This document shows positions 1 to 8,650 of a DNA stretch of 64,000 nucleotides, piece by piece. Every line of letters starts with the position of its first letter. The stretch's first letter is position 1. The notes beneath the pieces are model-generated. The model did not search any database and was not told where the DNA came from. It saw nothing but the letters and a program-made list of their open reading frames with translations. Both the position numbers and the translations under genes were made by a program. This DNA is from Thermohalobaculum sp039030715 (GTDB lineage Bacteria > Pseudomonadota > Alphaproteobacteria > Rhodobacterales > Rhodobacteraceae), in assembly GCA_039030715.1 (NCBI GenBank), contig JBCCDU010000002.1, forward strand, positions 1 to 64,000, in the 5' to 3' direction.

Positions 1-478
1 GCGGCGCTGCTGCGTCGCACAACCCGCCGGATCCCTCCGCCCCCCGCAAGGATTTCGGTGAGAGGGGTCTAGTGGCCCAGCGGGGCCAAAGTTCGGCCAA
101 AGCGCGCTCGCATTTTGCTCGAACCTAGCACAGCCAGCCACAGATTGAAGATCCGGTGGCGATTTGGCCGTCACGGAAGGTCTCATGCCTTTTTGCTGCC
201 GGAAAGCGCTCTCGGAAGGCCCATCAGAAACCACTGGGAAGGATCGAATCTGCGTGCTAGATGGTGTCATCTTCCGAATCGGGCCTTGTTGGCCTATAAG
301 GATGTATCGAGTTTCGGCTAAAAGGCTCTCTTCCGCGGCAGTCAGGACGGCACAAGTCACGACAAAATCATTTGCCCGGCCCACGATCCCCAATCCAAGA
401 CATCGATGACCACCGCGCTCTCCGGGCGCCCCGAAGACGCGCAGAAACGCACTAAATGTTCTTGGAAAGGACACATCA
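1..478. other. Gene-poor stretch before the cold-shock gene
   Basis: No convincing gene is visible here; the short open frames look like chance frames in GC-rich DNA. There is a small hairpin at 73-88 (6-bp stem, 4-base loop) without a T tract, which could be the end of a gene upstream of the window. The last 150 bases or so probably hold the promoter and 5' leader of the cold-shock gene. I could not pick out a firm -35/-10 pair. Confidence 0.5.
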
Positions 479-691
479 ATGCCAAGTGGAACCGTGAAGT
501 GGTTCAACCCAACCAAAGGGTATGGCTTCATTCAGCCGGATGACGGCGGTTCGGACATCTTTGTCCATATCAGTGCAGTCGAGCGGGCGGGCATGACCTC
601 GCTGAACGACGGCCAGAAGATTTCCTACGAGCTGGCAACCGACAGCCGCAGCGGCCGCACCTCGGCCGATCAGCTTCAGACCAGCGACTGA
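479..691 (+). CDS. Cold-shock protein, CspA family
   Basis: A 70-residue single-domain OB-fold protein that binds single-stranded RNA and DNA in the cytoplasm and acts as an RNA chaperone. The RNA-binding signatures are both visible: GTVKWFN with KGYGFI (RNP1-like, residues 4-19) and DIFVHISA (RNP2-like, about 26-33). Length matches the family. The start is supported by a GGAAAGGA ribosome site about 10 bases upstream. The gene is monocistronic, followed by a hairpin at 704-727 and a convergent SDR gene. Whether it is cold-induced or constitutive cannot be read from the sequence. Confidence 0.95.
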   Translation: MPSGTVKWFNPTKGYGFIQPDDGGSDIFVHISAVERAGMTSLNDGQKISYELATDSRSGRTSADQLQTSD

Positions 692-703
692 GATCGAATT
701 TCC

Positions 704-727
704 CGGCGCCCTCGCAGCAGGGCGCCG
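704..727. terminator. Hairpin shared by two convergent genes
   Basis: A perfect 9-bp GC-rich stem with a 6-base loop lies between the stop of the cold-shock gene and the stop of the convergent SDR gene. There is no T tract on either side, so it is a weak intrinsic terminator or an mRNA 3'-end stabiliser rather than a textbook terminator. Confidence 0.5.
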
Positions 728-745
728 GACCCCGGGCCTTGCTGC

Positions 746-1408
746 TCAGAACGCCACTGACGTTCCCTGGTAATCCTCGAACACACCGGTTGTGCCTAAT
801 TCGAGCGCATCGAACCGCGCGAGCAATCCCGCTGCGCTGTCCTGCAGCGTCACCGGCGCCTGATCCCCGCCCATATCGGTTTGAACCCAGCCCGGGTGAT
901 AAGCGCCGACCGCAATCCCATCCCCGCCCAGTTCCGCCGCCAGATTGCAGGCCAGATTGGTCGCCGCCGCCTTTGAGGCGCGGTATATCGCCGAACCGCC
1001 CGGCGCCCGCGCGCTGGAACCCATGATCGAGGAAATCACGGCGACCTTCGCGCCCGGCGTCCGACGCAGACGGGGCAAGACCGCGCGAATGGTGAAGAAA
1101 ACCCCCGCCACATTGGTCATCAGCACGTTTTGCCACGCCTCCGCGGTGTGGGCGGGATCGTCGATACCGCCGCGTGCGAGATACTGGCCGGCATTGCAGA
1201 TCAACAGGTCCAGCGGCCCGCCTTGGTCCAGATGCCTCAATGTTGCGGGATCGGTGACATCCGCCTGAAGCAACTGGCCGCCGGGGAAATCGACGCCGGC
1301 AGGGTCGCGCGCCGTCCCCGTCACCTTATCCCCCCGGGCCGCGGCTTGCCGGGCCAGTTCGGCGCCAATCCCGCGGTTCGCACCTGTGATGAGAATTGTC
1401 TTTACCAT
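746..1408 (-). CDS. SDR family oxidoreductase
   Basis: A 220-residue classical short-chain dehydrogenase/reductase using NAD(P)(H); the substrate is unknown. The N-terminal Rossmann motif TGANRGIG (residues 7-14), the NAG motif and the catalytic YRASK (Tyr-x-x-x-Lys) with an upstream Ser (ISSIMGSS) are all present. The start is the ATG preceded by AGAAGGAG; the frame stays open upstream but that part is not conserved-looking. It is transcribed divergently from a second SDR gene with only 64 bases between the starts, so the two may share a regulatory region. Confidence 0.88.
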   Translation of the reverse strand: MVKTILITGANRGIGAELARQAAARGDKVTGTARDPAGVDFPGGQLLQADVTDPATLRHLDQGGPLDLLICNAGQYLARGGIDDPAHTAEAWQNVLMTNVAGVFFTIRAVLPRLRRTPGAKVAVISSIMGSSARAPGGSAIYRASKAAATNLACNLAAELGGDGIAVGAYHPGWVQTDMGGDQAPVTLQDSAAGLLARFDALELGTTGVFEDYQGTSVAF

Positions 1409-1472
1409 CGCACGCTCCTTCTGCTTGCGTGACTGTAGCAGGCCCGACCTGAAGAGCGCAGAGGAGATCGCC

Positions 1473-2177
1473 ATGACACCTGAATACAATCACGCCCTGA
1501 TCATCGGCGCGGGCAGCGGCCTGTCCGCGTCGCTGGCGCGACTGTTCCACCAGAAGGGGTTGCGGGTCTCGCTGGCGGCGCGCAACACGGCAAAGCTCGA
1601 TGCGCTGGCGGCAGACACCGGTGCGGCCTGTTTCGACTGCGACGCCGGGGATGCGCGATCGGTGGCCGGATTGTTTGCCGAGCTGGATAACGGGGGCGCG
1701 CCGGATGTGGTCGTCTACAATCCCTCCGCCCGGGTGCGGGGGCCATTCATCTCGCTCGACCCGTCGGCGGTGGAGAACGCCGTTCAGATCACCGCCCTGG
1801 GTGCGTTCTTTGCGGCACAGCAGGCGGCGCAGCGGATGGTACCTGCGGGGCGTGGTGCCGTGCTGTTCACAGGGGCGTCGGCCGGGGTGAAGGGGTATCC
1901 TCAGTCGGCCTCGTTTGCGATGGGCAAGTTCGCGATGCGCGGGCTGGCGCAGTCCATGGCGCGAGAGTTGCATCCGCAGGGCGTCCATGTCGGTCATTTC
2001 GTGATCGATGGCGGGATCCGGAATGCGGAGCGACCCGAGAGGGTGGAGGAGGCGGAGAGCCCTGATTCGATGCTGTGCCCCGACGCAATTGCGCGGAGCT
2101 ATTGGCATTTCCTGGAGCAGGACCGGTCGAGTTGGGCCTGGGAGATCGAACTGCGCCCCTGGGTGGAGCGTTTCTAG
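1473..2177 (+). CDS. Atypical SDR family protein lacking the catalytic Tyr
   Basis: A 234-residue short-chain dehydrogenase fold protein. The nucleotide-binding motif is GAGSGLSASLA near the N terminus. In the usual active site the Tyr-x-x-x-Lys signature reads FAMGK, so Phe replaces the catalytic Tyr while Lys and the upstream Ser (TGASAGV) remain. The conserved-looking block around it (FAMGKFAMRGLAQSMAREL) argues for a settled subfamily rather than random decay. The start is the ATG preceded by GAGGAG. It is divergent from the SDR gene on the other strand. Activity as an oxidoreductase is therefore uncertain. Confidence 0.85.
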   Translation: MTPEYNHALIIGAGSGLSASLARLFHQKGLRVSLAARNTAKLDALAADTGAACFDCDAGDARSVAGLFAELDNGGAPDVVVYNPSARVRGPFISLDPSAVENAVQITALGAFFAAQQAAQRMVPAGRGAVLFTGASAGVKGYPQSASFAMGKFAMRGLAQSMARELHPQGVHVGHFVIDGGIRNAERPERVEEAESPDSMLCPDAIARSYWHFLEQDRSSWAWEIELRPWVERF

Positions 2178-2265
2178 CCAAGCGGAATTCGCTACCGCGA
2201 ATGCGCCTGGGCCGGGTCGCATCGGATCTGTCGCGCAGCATGACGCGATGCGAGGGACGCGCCGC

Positions 2266-2751
2266 TCAGGCGAAGCCCTCGTCACCCATGGGTTTGAGCG
2301 TGTCGCCAAGTACGATCTCGCCTGGTTCGATCACCTCTGCCGTGATGCCCCCATGGCCGCGCATGGCGGTATAGCCGCCGGGGCCCAATGTTTCCTCCAT
2401 TCGCGAGCAAGGGGCACAGAGGCCGGTGCCTTGAAGCAGAACCGCGCCGATCCGGAAACGGCGTTTGCGCAGGCCGAGCAGATTGATGCCGCTGACCGCG
2501 ATGTTGCGGCGTAGCAGATCCGGGGTGAGATCCTCTCGGGCCGCCAAGGCCGCGATAACGTCCAGATGCTCCCATTGGATCAGGCTGACAGCGCGTTTTC
2601 CAGGATGATCGCGCCGGTCGCCAGTCAGCCCGTTGAGGGTCACAGCGGCGCTCTCCACCAAAATCATCGCCTCGCGCCGAGCCGGGCGCAGACCGATCCA
2701 CCTGACCTCGCCATCCGATGCGAAGCGGCTCGTGAGTGTGGCCAATGACAT
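2266..2751 (-). CDS. MOSC domain-containing protein
   Basis: A 161-residue protein made of a MOSC domain (the beta-barrel fold of molybdenum cofactor sulfurase C-terminal regions). The candidate conserved Cys lies in the CAPCSRME motif (about residues 112-119), with LTGDRRDHPGKRAVSLIQ in the N-terminal half. MOSC proteins handle sulfur or molybdenum cofactor, for example in N-hydroxylated base reduction; the partner here is not visible. Length fits stand-alone YiiM/YuaD-like small MOSC proteins. It ends 89 bases from the converging SDR gene and starts just after the MscS-like gene on the same strand. Confidence 0.85.
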   Translation of the reverse strand: MSLATLTSRFASDGEVRWIGLRPARREAMILVESAAVTLNGLTGDRRDHPGKRAVSLIQWEHLDVIAALAAREDLTPDLLRRNIAVSGINLLGLRKRRFRIGAVLLQGTGLCAPCSRMEETLGPGGYTAMRGHGGITAEVIEPGEIVLGDTLKPMGDEGFA

Positions 2752-2767
2752 ACGGGACTAGCCTCCC

Positions 2768-4459
2768 TCAGGCCCGGTGCATGACGACTTGCTGGAAGGG
2801 GATCTCCCAGCCCTGATCGGTGGCGATCTCGACCAGCACGCGGGCCAGTTCGCGCTCGACATCCTCGAACCGGTGGGCGGCGGAACCTTGCAGGTCGATC
2901 TCGACCTCGTAGTCCAGCGAGGACGCGCCGGCGCGCAGGAACTCCACCTCCACCCCGCGCACGTGCTCCTGGCCCACGAAAGGGATCATCGCCTCGGCCA
3001 CCCGCTCGCGCATGATCTCGATCACCGATCCCGTGGCGTCTGACTGATGGCCATAGCCGATGCCGAATTCAACCTCGGCCCGGTAGCCTTTAGAGAGGTT
3101 CTGCGGTGTCTGCGCCAAATAGTCCGAGGTCTGGTAGGTCGCACGCGCGCCGCCCGGCAGTTCCAGCACCACCATCTCCGGTGTCTGGGCGATCACCTGC
3201 CCCGCATTGCCATCGGCCAGCTTCACCCAATCGTCCTTCATCGAGGGGAACCAGGCTTCATCCTCGGCCTCGGGCCTGGAATGCAGGCCGATCAGCTCGC
3301 GCACCGGCAGGGTGAATTCGCCACCATCGAGCGCGGGATTGCTGAGATCGGTATAGAAGTTCAACCGTTTGACCCGGTAGGGCACGCCGTCGAAGACCAC
3401 CCGCTCGTCCTCCTGCACGGCACCCAGATTGAGAAGCAGGGTCACCTGCTCGACCAGGCCAGGCAGCATCCTGATGCCGATCCAGACCAAAGCGATGAGC
3501 AGAAGCGCTGCCAGGCCCAGCAACAACCAGTCGTTACGCAGATTGAAGACGATCAGCATGGCGGCGAAACTGGCCGCCACGGTGAAGAGTGTGAAGATCA
3601 GATTGGCCAGCCGGGTTTGGAAGCTGCGCCGGATCCGCCGCCGCCTGCCAATATGCGCCACCATCCGTGCCGCCAGGCGACAGCCGGTCATCACCAGAAC
3701 GAACGCACCGATCCCCAGGACCAGGCTCAGCCCCCGTTCGCGAAAGAAGCTCTTCACCGCAGATTGGATCTGACTGCCGGCGCTGTTGCGGCTCTGCAGC
3801 AGATCATCCAACTGCTGGGTCAGAGCCGCGACCTGGTTGTCATTGGTGGTGACACGGTTGGTCCAGATCGCGTGACGCTCGCCCAGATCCTCTACCACGA
3901 CCGGATCGGTGGCCAGTATCTGCACCGCCTCGAGCGTGCGCAACGCCCGGCGCGACGCCTCGGCCCGGTCCGCGGCATCGGACAACGCACGGCGGGTTGC
4001 TTCGATCTGGCGGGCTTCCTCGGTCGCGTTGCGCATCATGATGATGAATGGCTGGACCAGGTTCTGAAGCTCTCCCTGCAGATCGAAGCTGGCAGGCTCG
4101 CGGTTGTCATAGGCACGTTCGGAAACGCCGGTGGCCAGGACCGAGATCTGATCGTCGGTTTCGGCCAGTTCCTCCTTCACGTCCTTGAGCAGGTCGGTGA
4201 GCCCGTCCTTCTCGGCCTCGCTGGCGGCTTCCAGGGCCGCACGCACGCGGGCAATCTCGGTTATCAGCGTGGCGCGCGTCTCGAGCAGCGGCGAGAGCCT
4301 TGTCACCGACTCCCTTGCCCGCTTCTCCAGCGCCGTGTCGACCGCAGACTCGACGTCGGTAACAGTCTGGGCGTCGGCCTGCGCCACGGGCCAGGGCGGG
4401 GCGATCATCAGGACAAAGGCGCAAAGCAAGGTTACTACCGTAACTGTAGAGATACGCAT
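2768..4459 (-). CDS. MscS-like mechanosensitive channel protein with periplasmic coiled coil
   Basis: A 563-residue inner-membrane protein. It has a signal peptide (residues 1-30, ending near AQADAQ), a long alpha-helical, charged periplasmic segment (about 35-270) likely to form coiled coils, about four hydrophobic helices (about 275-400) and a C-terminal cytoplasmic region with an MscS-type beta domain (around VQEDERVVFDGV) and an alpha/beta tail. The layout is that of the large MscS/YbdG/MscM-like relatives that act as osmotic safety valves. The start is the ATG after a strong GAGGAGGAGGG ribosome site; the open frame extends upstream but overlaps the small gene at 4483-4707. The two genes probably form an operon. 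Confidence 0.8.
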   Translation of the reverse strand: MRISTVTVVTLLCAFVLMIAPPWPVAQADAQTVTDVESAVDTALEKRARESVTRLSPLLETRATLITEIARVRAALEAASEAEKDGLTDLLKDVKEELAETDDQISVLATGVSERAYDNREPASFDLQGELQNLVQPFIIMMRNATEEARQIEATRRALSDAADRAEASRRALRTLEAVQILATDPVVVEDLGERHAIWTNRVTTNDNQVAALTQQLDDLLQSRNSAGSQIQSAVKSFFRERGLSLVLGIGAFVLVMTGCRLAARMVAHIGRRRRIRRSFQTRLANLIFTLFTVAASFAAMLIVFNLRNDWLLLGLAALLLIALVWIGIRMLPGLVEQVTLLLNLGAVQEDERVVFDGVPYRVKRLNFYTDLSNPALDGGEFTLPVRELIGLHSRPEAEDEAWFPSMKDDWVKLADGNAGQVIAQTPEMVVLELPGGARATYQTSDYLAQTPQNLSKGYRAEVEFGIGYGHQSDATGSVIEIMRERVAEAMIPFVGQEHVRGVEVEFLRAGASSLDYEVEIDLQGSAAHRFEDVERELARVLVEIATDQGWEIPFQQVVMHRA

Positions 4460-4482
4460 CTGCGTGCCCTCCTCCTCGATGC

Positions 4483-4707
4483 TCAGGAAAGAAGCACGCC
4501 GACCACGACGATGCCAAGCCCCATGAATCCCAGGAAAACCCCGGCCATGTTCATCGCGATCAGCTTCTGTAGCTCCGCATGGGTCTTTGCTGCATCTGCC
4601 TCGGCCTGGCGCAGGACGGCAGCGCGGCGCACGCATGAAATCAGCAGCAAAACGCCCAGCACCGCCATTGCCGAGCCGCCGATCACAATAGCTAAGGAAA
4701 GCGTCAT
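4483..4707 (-). CDS. Small two-helix membrane protein
   Basis: A 74-residue protein with two clear transmembrane segments (about residues 4-25 and 54-73) separated by a charged, helical linker rich in Ala, Glu and Lys. It lies 23 bases upstream of the MscS-like gene in the same direction, so it is most likely the first gene of that operon. No family is recognised. A helper or regulatory subunit of the channel is an inference from position only. Confidence 0.7.
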   Translation of the reverse strand: MTLSLAIVIGGSAMAVLGVLLLISCVRRAAVLRQAEADAAKTHAELQKLIAMNMAGVFLGFMGLGIVVVGVLLS

Positions 4708-4815
4708 TCTGCTCCAACCTCTCTTGAAGCGCGGTTGAAACGAGCCAAATTGGGACTCGACCGCGCTGTGTTAGGGGTCTACCCTAGGCAGACTTGGGAA
4801 GGGAGATACTGGATC

Positions 4816-4983
4816 ATGTTTTTTGCTGCTTTTGCTGCGCTGATTGCCGCCATGGCGGTCATGTCGCTGGTGATCCTGGCCGCACGCGGATCCCTTGGGA
4901 AGAATGGCGCACCCAGCGAACAGCCGGTGCGTGTGCGTGTGCAGCGTCCAGATGATGGCCACCGGCTGAACGGTGATCGTTGA
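4816..4983 (+). CDS. Small single-pass membrane protein
   Basis: A 55-residue peptide with one N-terminal transmembrane helix (residues 2-24, mostly Ala, Phe, Val, Met) and a basic, polar tail. I chose the ATG preceded by GGGAAGGGAG rather than the further upstream TTG. The end overlaps the GTG start of the acetyltransferase gene by 11 bases, a sign of translational coupling. Function is unknown. Confidence 0.6.
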   Translation: MFFAAFAALIAAMAVMSLVILAARGSLGKNGAPSEQPVRVRVQRPDDGHRLNGDR

Positions 4984-5479
4984 CAACGAACTCAAGATCC
5001 GTCCAGCCAGATCCAGCGATTTAGGGTCTCTCGCGAGCCTCCTGAATGATGAGATCGAGCGTGGTACGGCAAGCTGGAATCTCGCTCCCAAGTCCGAGGA
5101 GGAGATGGCCCGCTGGATCGTAGAACGTACAGGGGCCGGATATCCGGTGGTTGTTGCGCAGGACGAGGCAATCCTTGGCTTTGGGAGCTATGGCCCATTT
5201 CGCACTGGCGATGGATATCGCCACACAGTTGAGCACACTGTTTATGTCAAACCGGATGCACGCAGGCGCGGTGTCGCCAGTGCGCTGCTCGAGCGTCTGA
5301 TCAAGCAGGCCGTCGAAGACGGTCACCACCGCATGATCGGCGGCATCAGCGCAGATCAGACGGCCAGTATCGAGCTGCACCGCCGCATGGGCTTTCGGCA
5401 GGTGGGCGAATTGCCAGAGGTCGGGCGCAAGTTCGATAAATGGCTGGATCTGACCTTCATGATGCGGGATCTGGGCTGA
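4973..5479 (+). CDS. GNAT N-acetyltransferase, phosphinothricin acetyltransferase-like
   Basis: A 168-residue cytoplasmic acetyl-CoA-dependent N-acetyltransferase. The CoA-binding loop is RRRGVAS (about 99-105), and the family features VEHTVYV, SIELHRRMGF and the C-terminal VGRKFDKWLDLTFMM match the Pat/Bar/MnaT (YncA) branch. These enzymes acetylate methionine sulfone or sulfoximine, phosphinothricin and similar amino-acid analogues. The start is GTG and overlaps the preceding small membrane-protein gene by 11 bases. Physiological substrate cannot be set from sequence. Confidence 0.88.
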   Translation: MIVDNELKIRPARSSDLGSLASLLNDEIERGTASWNLAPKSEEEMARWIVERTGAGYPVVVAQDEAILGFGSYGPFRTGDGYRHTVEHTVYVKPDARRRGVASALLERLIKQAVEDGHHRMIGGISADQTASIELHRRMGFRQVGELPEVGRKFDKWLDLTFMMRDLG

Positions 5480-5600
5480 CGCAGCTTGGATGAATTGCCA
5501 GCCGTTCACATTCGCGCACATAATTCTCAAAACTTGAAGCCGACACTCGCGAAGTCTCAAAAGTCGTATATTCTGCGAAAAATTCTTTTACACTGAGCTC

Positions 5601-6281
5601 ATGTCTGTCTGGAAACGCATACGCGCCGCTGTTTCGGGCCTTACCCGGGGGGATCCGCTTTCGGCGGTGTTCGAAACGCTGACCAAAAAGCCCGAGGAGA
5701 CCGTTGCCTTCACGATCGCCGTGATCGCGCTCGGAGCGAAGATGGCCAAGGCGGATGGGCGCGTCACCCGTGACGAGATCAATGCGTTCCGCGAAGTGTT
5801 CTATGTCCCGCCCGAGGACGAACGCGACGCGGCCCGGATCTATAACCTCGCACGCAACGAGGTTGCCGGATACGAGATCTATGCCAGACAGGTGGCGCGA
5901 ATGTTCCGCGACCGGCCCGAAGTGCTGCGCGACCTGATCGAGGGGCTGGTCTATATCGCCGCCATCGATTCGGTCTATCACCCCGGTGAGGCAGCGTATC
6001 TCGAGAATGTCGCCAAGATCTTCGAGATCGGCCCGTCCGAGCTGCGTCAGATCCGGGCACGCCATATCGCCGATCTGAACGACCCACATGAAGTTCTTGG
6101 GGTTGAGCCCGACGCCTCGCCCGACACGGTCAAGCGGCATTACCGCAAACTGGTGCGCGATCTACATCCCGACCGGATGATCGCTCAGGGCGTGCCGGAG
6201 GAGGCGCGTCGTTTCGCCGAACAGCGCCTGGCTGCCGTGAACCGAGCCTATGACATGCTCCAGAGGCAGGCGGCGAGCTAG
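5601..6281 (+). CDS. TerB-like plus J-domain molecular chaperone (DjlA-like)
   Basis: A 226-residue cytoplasmic protein. The first 150 residues form an all-helical TerB/DjlA-N-like domain (conserved acidic ADGRVTRDEI), and the last 65 residues are a J domain with the diagnostic HPD tripeptide in RDLHPDRM (about 189-196), which stimulates DnaK ATPase. There is no N-terminal membrane helix, unlike classical enterobacterial DjlA. Length is typical for the short alphaproteobacterial form. Its stop overlaps the stop of the convergent flavin reductase gene by 4 bases. Confidence 0.88.
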   Translation: MSVWKRIRAAVSGLTRGDPLSAVFETLTKKPEETVAFTIAVIALGAKMAKADGRVTRDEINAFREVFYVPPEDERDAARIYNLARNEVAGYEIYARQVARMFRDRPEVLRDLIEGLVYIAAIDSVYHPGEAAYLENVAKIFEIGPSELRQIRARHIADLNDPHEVLGVEPDASPDTVKRHYRKLVRDLHPDRMIAQGVPEEARRFAEQRLAAVNRAYDMLQRQAAS

Positions 6282-6766
6282 GGCGTCGCGGGCAAGCGGC
6301 GGAATGCCCCGGAATGGTAGACGAGTGCGGACCCCTCGTGCCGCGAAAAGCCGACCACCTGGCCCATCAAGATATCATGGTCGCCCGCCACAACACGCTG
6401 ATGCATGGCGCAGTCGAAGCGCGCCAGGCAGCCGTCGATCAGCGGAGCGCCGCGTTCGCCCGGCGTCCAATCGGTCGAACCGAATTTGTCGATGCCCTGC
6501 GTCGCGAAACGCATAGCAATGGCTTCCTGCCCGGCCTCCAGCACATTGACGGCGAAGCTTTCGGCCTTTTTGAAGATGCCGTAACTGAACGCCTTGTGCG
6601 CCAGGCAGACCAGCAGCAGGGGCGGATCGAGCGAGACCGATGTGAATGAGTTCGCGGTGAAGCCCACGGGCTCGCCATCATCGGCGCGCGCGGTCACGAT
6701 GGTTACGCCGGTTGCAAAGGCCCCTAGCGCGTTGCGCAGCGCCTTCGGATCATCGGGGTATTGCAT
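6278..6766 (-). CDS. Flavin reductase family protein
   Basis: A 162-residue protein of the FMN-binding split-barrel flavin reductase (DIM6/NTAB) family, which uses NAD(P)H to reduce FMN or FAD, often for a two-component monooxygenase. Seen motifs are FATGVTIVTA (about 17-26), GFTANSFTSVSLDPPLLLVC (about 35-54) and the C-terminal GDHDILMGQV with YHSGAFRRL. It lies 3 bases downstream of nudC on the same strand, so the two are cotranscribed. No partner oxygenase is nearby. Confidence 0.9.
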   Translation of the reverse strand: MQYPDDPKALRNALGAFATGVTIVTARADDGEPVGFTANSFTSVSLDPPLLLVCLAHKAFSYGIFKKAESFAVNVLEAGQEAIAMRFATQGIDKFGSTDWTPGERGAPLIDGCLARFDCAMHQRVVAGDHDILMGQVVGFSRHEGSALVYHSGAFRRLPATP

Positions 6767-6769
6767 CGC

Positions 6770-7702
6770 TCAGCCTTTGCTCAGGGTGCCGTTGACCCAG
6801 GATTGCAGGATAGCACTGGCGATGGCATCGCGCCTGGGGGCACCCATACGCGGATGCTTGCCGGCCATCACAACCTCCATCTTCGCACGGCTGATCCATT
6901 GGGCGTCTTCCAGTTCGGTTTCATCCACGGTGATCTTGCTGGTCAGCCCCTCGGCGATGCAGCCCAGCATCAGCGAGGAGGGAAACGGCCATGGCTGACA
7001 GGCCAGATAGCGCACGCGACCGACTTCGACACCTGTCTCCTCCTTGGTTTCGCGGCGCACTGCGTCTTCAATCGTCTCACCGGGCTCCATGAAACCGGCG
7101 ATCAGTGAGTAGAGCCCCTCGGGCCAGTTCGACTGGCGGCCCAGCAGCACATGATCGTCGCGCACCACCAGCATGATCACCACCGGGTCCGTGCGCGGGA
7201 AATGCAGGGCGTCGCAGGACGGGCAGCGTCGGCGCCAGCCCCCGTCCTCCATTCCCGAAGTGGCGCCGCAACGCGCGCAGAACTGATGGGTGCGGTGCCA
7301 GCCCAGGATACCCTTGGACGTGGCGGCGATGGTGGCGGAGGCGGGGCTGAGTTCGGCCGCGACCGAGCGCAGATCGATGAATTTCGCCCCGTCGCAGAAG
7401 AACGCCTCGACCTCGCTTTCCTTCAGCGAGGTGAAATCCGCCGTGAAGCACGGGGTCTCGCCGGACATGCCCAGAAAGACCGGGGCTTCGTTCGCCGCCC
7501 GCAGATACTCGGTCAACGGCGGCACCCAGCCCAGGGTCGGACCATCCCCCGTCAGGTCGAAAAGCTGCTTGTCGTGCCACATCGGCAGCATCGCGGCCCG
7601 GCGATGCTTCAGCAGATCGGCCCATAGGTCGCGCATATGCGCCGACCGGTCGAGCTGACTGGTCCGGGCCGCAAAGGTAATCTCATGCGCAAACTTTATC
7701 AC
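6770..7702 (-). CDS. nudC: NAD(+) diphosphatase / RNA decapping hydrolase NudC
   Basis: A Nudix enzyme of about 310 residues that hydrolyses NAD(H) to NMN(H) and AMP and can remove NAD caps from RNA. A four-Cys zinc motif (FCARCG with CPSC), the NudC motif QPWPFPSSLM and a full Nudix box (GFMEPGETIEDAV then RETKEETG) are present. The family SQPWPFP motif has Cys for Ser here (ACQPWPFP). The start is uncertain: a GTG at 7702 matches where relatives begin, while the first internal ATG is at 7636. The frame is open far upstream but that part is not NudC-like. Confidence 0.88.
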   Translation of the reverse strand: MIKFAHEITFAARTSQLDRSAHMRDLWADLLKHRRAAMLPMWHDKQLFDLTGDGPTLGWVPPLTEYLRAANEAPVFLGMSGETPCFTADFTSLKESEVEAFFCDGAKFIDLRSVAAELSPASATIAATSKGILGWHRTHQFCARCGATSGMEDGGWRRRCPSCDALHFPRTDPVVIMLVVRDDHVLLGRQSNWPEGLYSLIAGFMEPGETIEDAVRRETKEETGVEVGRVRYLACQPWPFPSSLMLGCIAEGLTSKITVDETELEDAQWISRAKMEVVMAGKHPRMGAPRRDAIASAILQSWVNGTLSKG

Positions 7703-7908
7703 TGTATCGGGTCCACCCGGGGTCTGATGTTCTTGCTCACTTGATGCCCCAAACTGGCTTGGGCCGCAATGGCAGGCCGCCGCCGCAGATCCCGGCAGAT
7801 TTGACCAGCGCGGCGACCTCCGCTCCCGCGCGTCGCATTGCTGCCAGACAATCGGCAAAAGCTGCGTTAAGAAGGACGCTGGAACGAGACAAACGGGAGG
7901 AACCCACC

Positions 7909-8538
7909 ATGTCGCTTCTGAAAATGCTGATGGAGAGCCAGAACGGCCAGGGCCTGAGCCAGTTGGCACAACAATTCGGGCTGGATGAAGCCCAGATGGG
8001 TGGCCTCGCCGGCATGATCGCCCCTGCGATATCGAAGGGGGCCAAGCGCCGTGCGGAACAGCCGGGCGGGCTCGAAGCGATGCTGGGCCAGATGATGGGC
8101 GAGCGCGAAGCGCAATATCTCGACAATCCCGCCGCGGCAGCGCAACCCGAGGCGCGCCAGCAGGGCGAGAACTTCCTGGAACAGATCATGGGCTCGCGCG
8201 AGGCGACGAACGAACTGGGCGCGGCGGCTGCCGAACGCTCGGGCGTCAGCCAGGATCTGGTCAGCCAGATCATGCCCGCGATCGCCGCCATGATGCAGGG
8301 CGGGATGCAACGCCAGATGCCCGACAGTTCGCTGCAAGGCATGCTGCAGGGCCTGGGCGGCGCGCAGCAAAGCGGTGGCGGTGGCGGCCTGATGGGGATG
8401 CTCGGCGGTGTACTGGGTGGCGGCAAATCTGACGGCGGCGGCTCCGGTGGCCTCGATCTTGGCAGACTGACGCAGATGCTGGACGCGGATGGCGACGGCT
8501 CGGCGCTCGACGACATACTGGAAAAAGTGATGCGCTGA
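7909..8538 (+). CDS. DUF937 domain-containing protein
   Basis: A 209-residue low-complexity protein rich in Gly, Gln, Met and Ala, matching DUF937 proteins: SQLAQQFGLDEAQMGGL near the N terminus, a GGGGLMGMLGGVLGGG segment (about 160-180), and a C-terminal DADGDGSALDDIL that resembles a dockerin or EF-hand loop. Function of the family is unknown. The ATG is preceded by CGGGAGG. The open frame extends upstream but without a ribosome site. No signal peptide is visible. Confidence 0.8.
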   Translation: MSLLKMLMESQNGQGLSQLAQQFGLDEAQMGGLAGMIAPAISKGAKRRAEQPGGLEAMLGQMMGEREAQYLDNPAAAAQPEARQQGENFLEQIMGSREATNELGAAAAERSGVSQDLVSQIMPAIAAMMQGGMQRQMPDSSLQGMLQGLGGAQQSGGGGGLMGMLGGVLGGGKSDGGGSGGLDLGRLTQMLDADGDGSALDDILEKVMR

Positions 8539-8650
8539 ACCGATATGTCGGCGGGCCGTCGCAGGCTCGTGATCAGACTTGACCGGCGGCGGTCTTTCAA
8601 ACCGGCGCCGGCATCGCGATTTGCAAGACGTCCAGTCGAGGAGACCCGTC

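Noticed and set aside
115..409. Two short overlapping open frames at the start of the window
   Set aside because: Neither has a ribosome site, a recognisable domain or a convincing composition; they overlap each other in different frames.
3047..4738. A 563-codon open frame on the plus strand
   Set aside because: It is antisense to the MscS-like channel gene; the channel has a signal peptide, membrane helices and ribosome site, the antisense frame has none.
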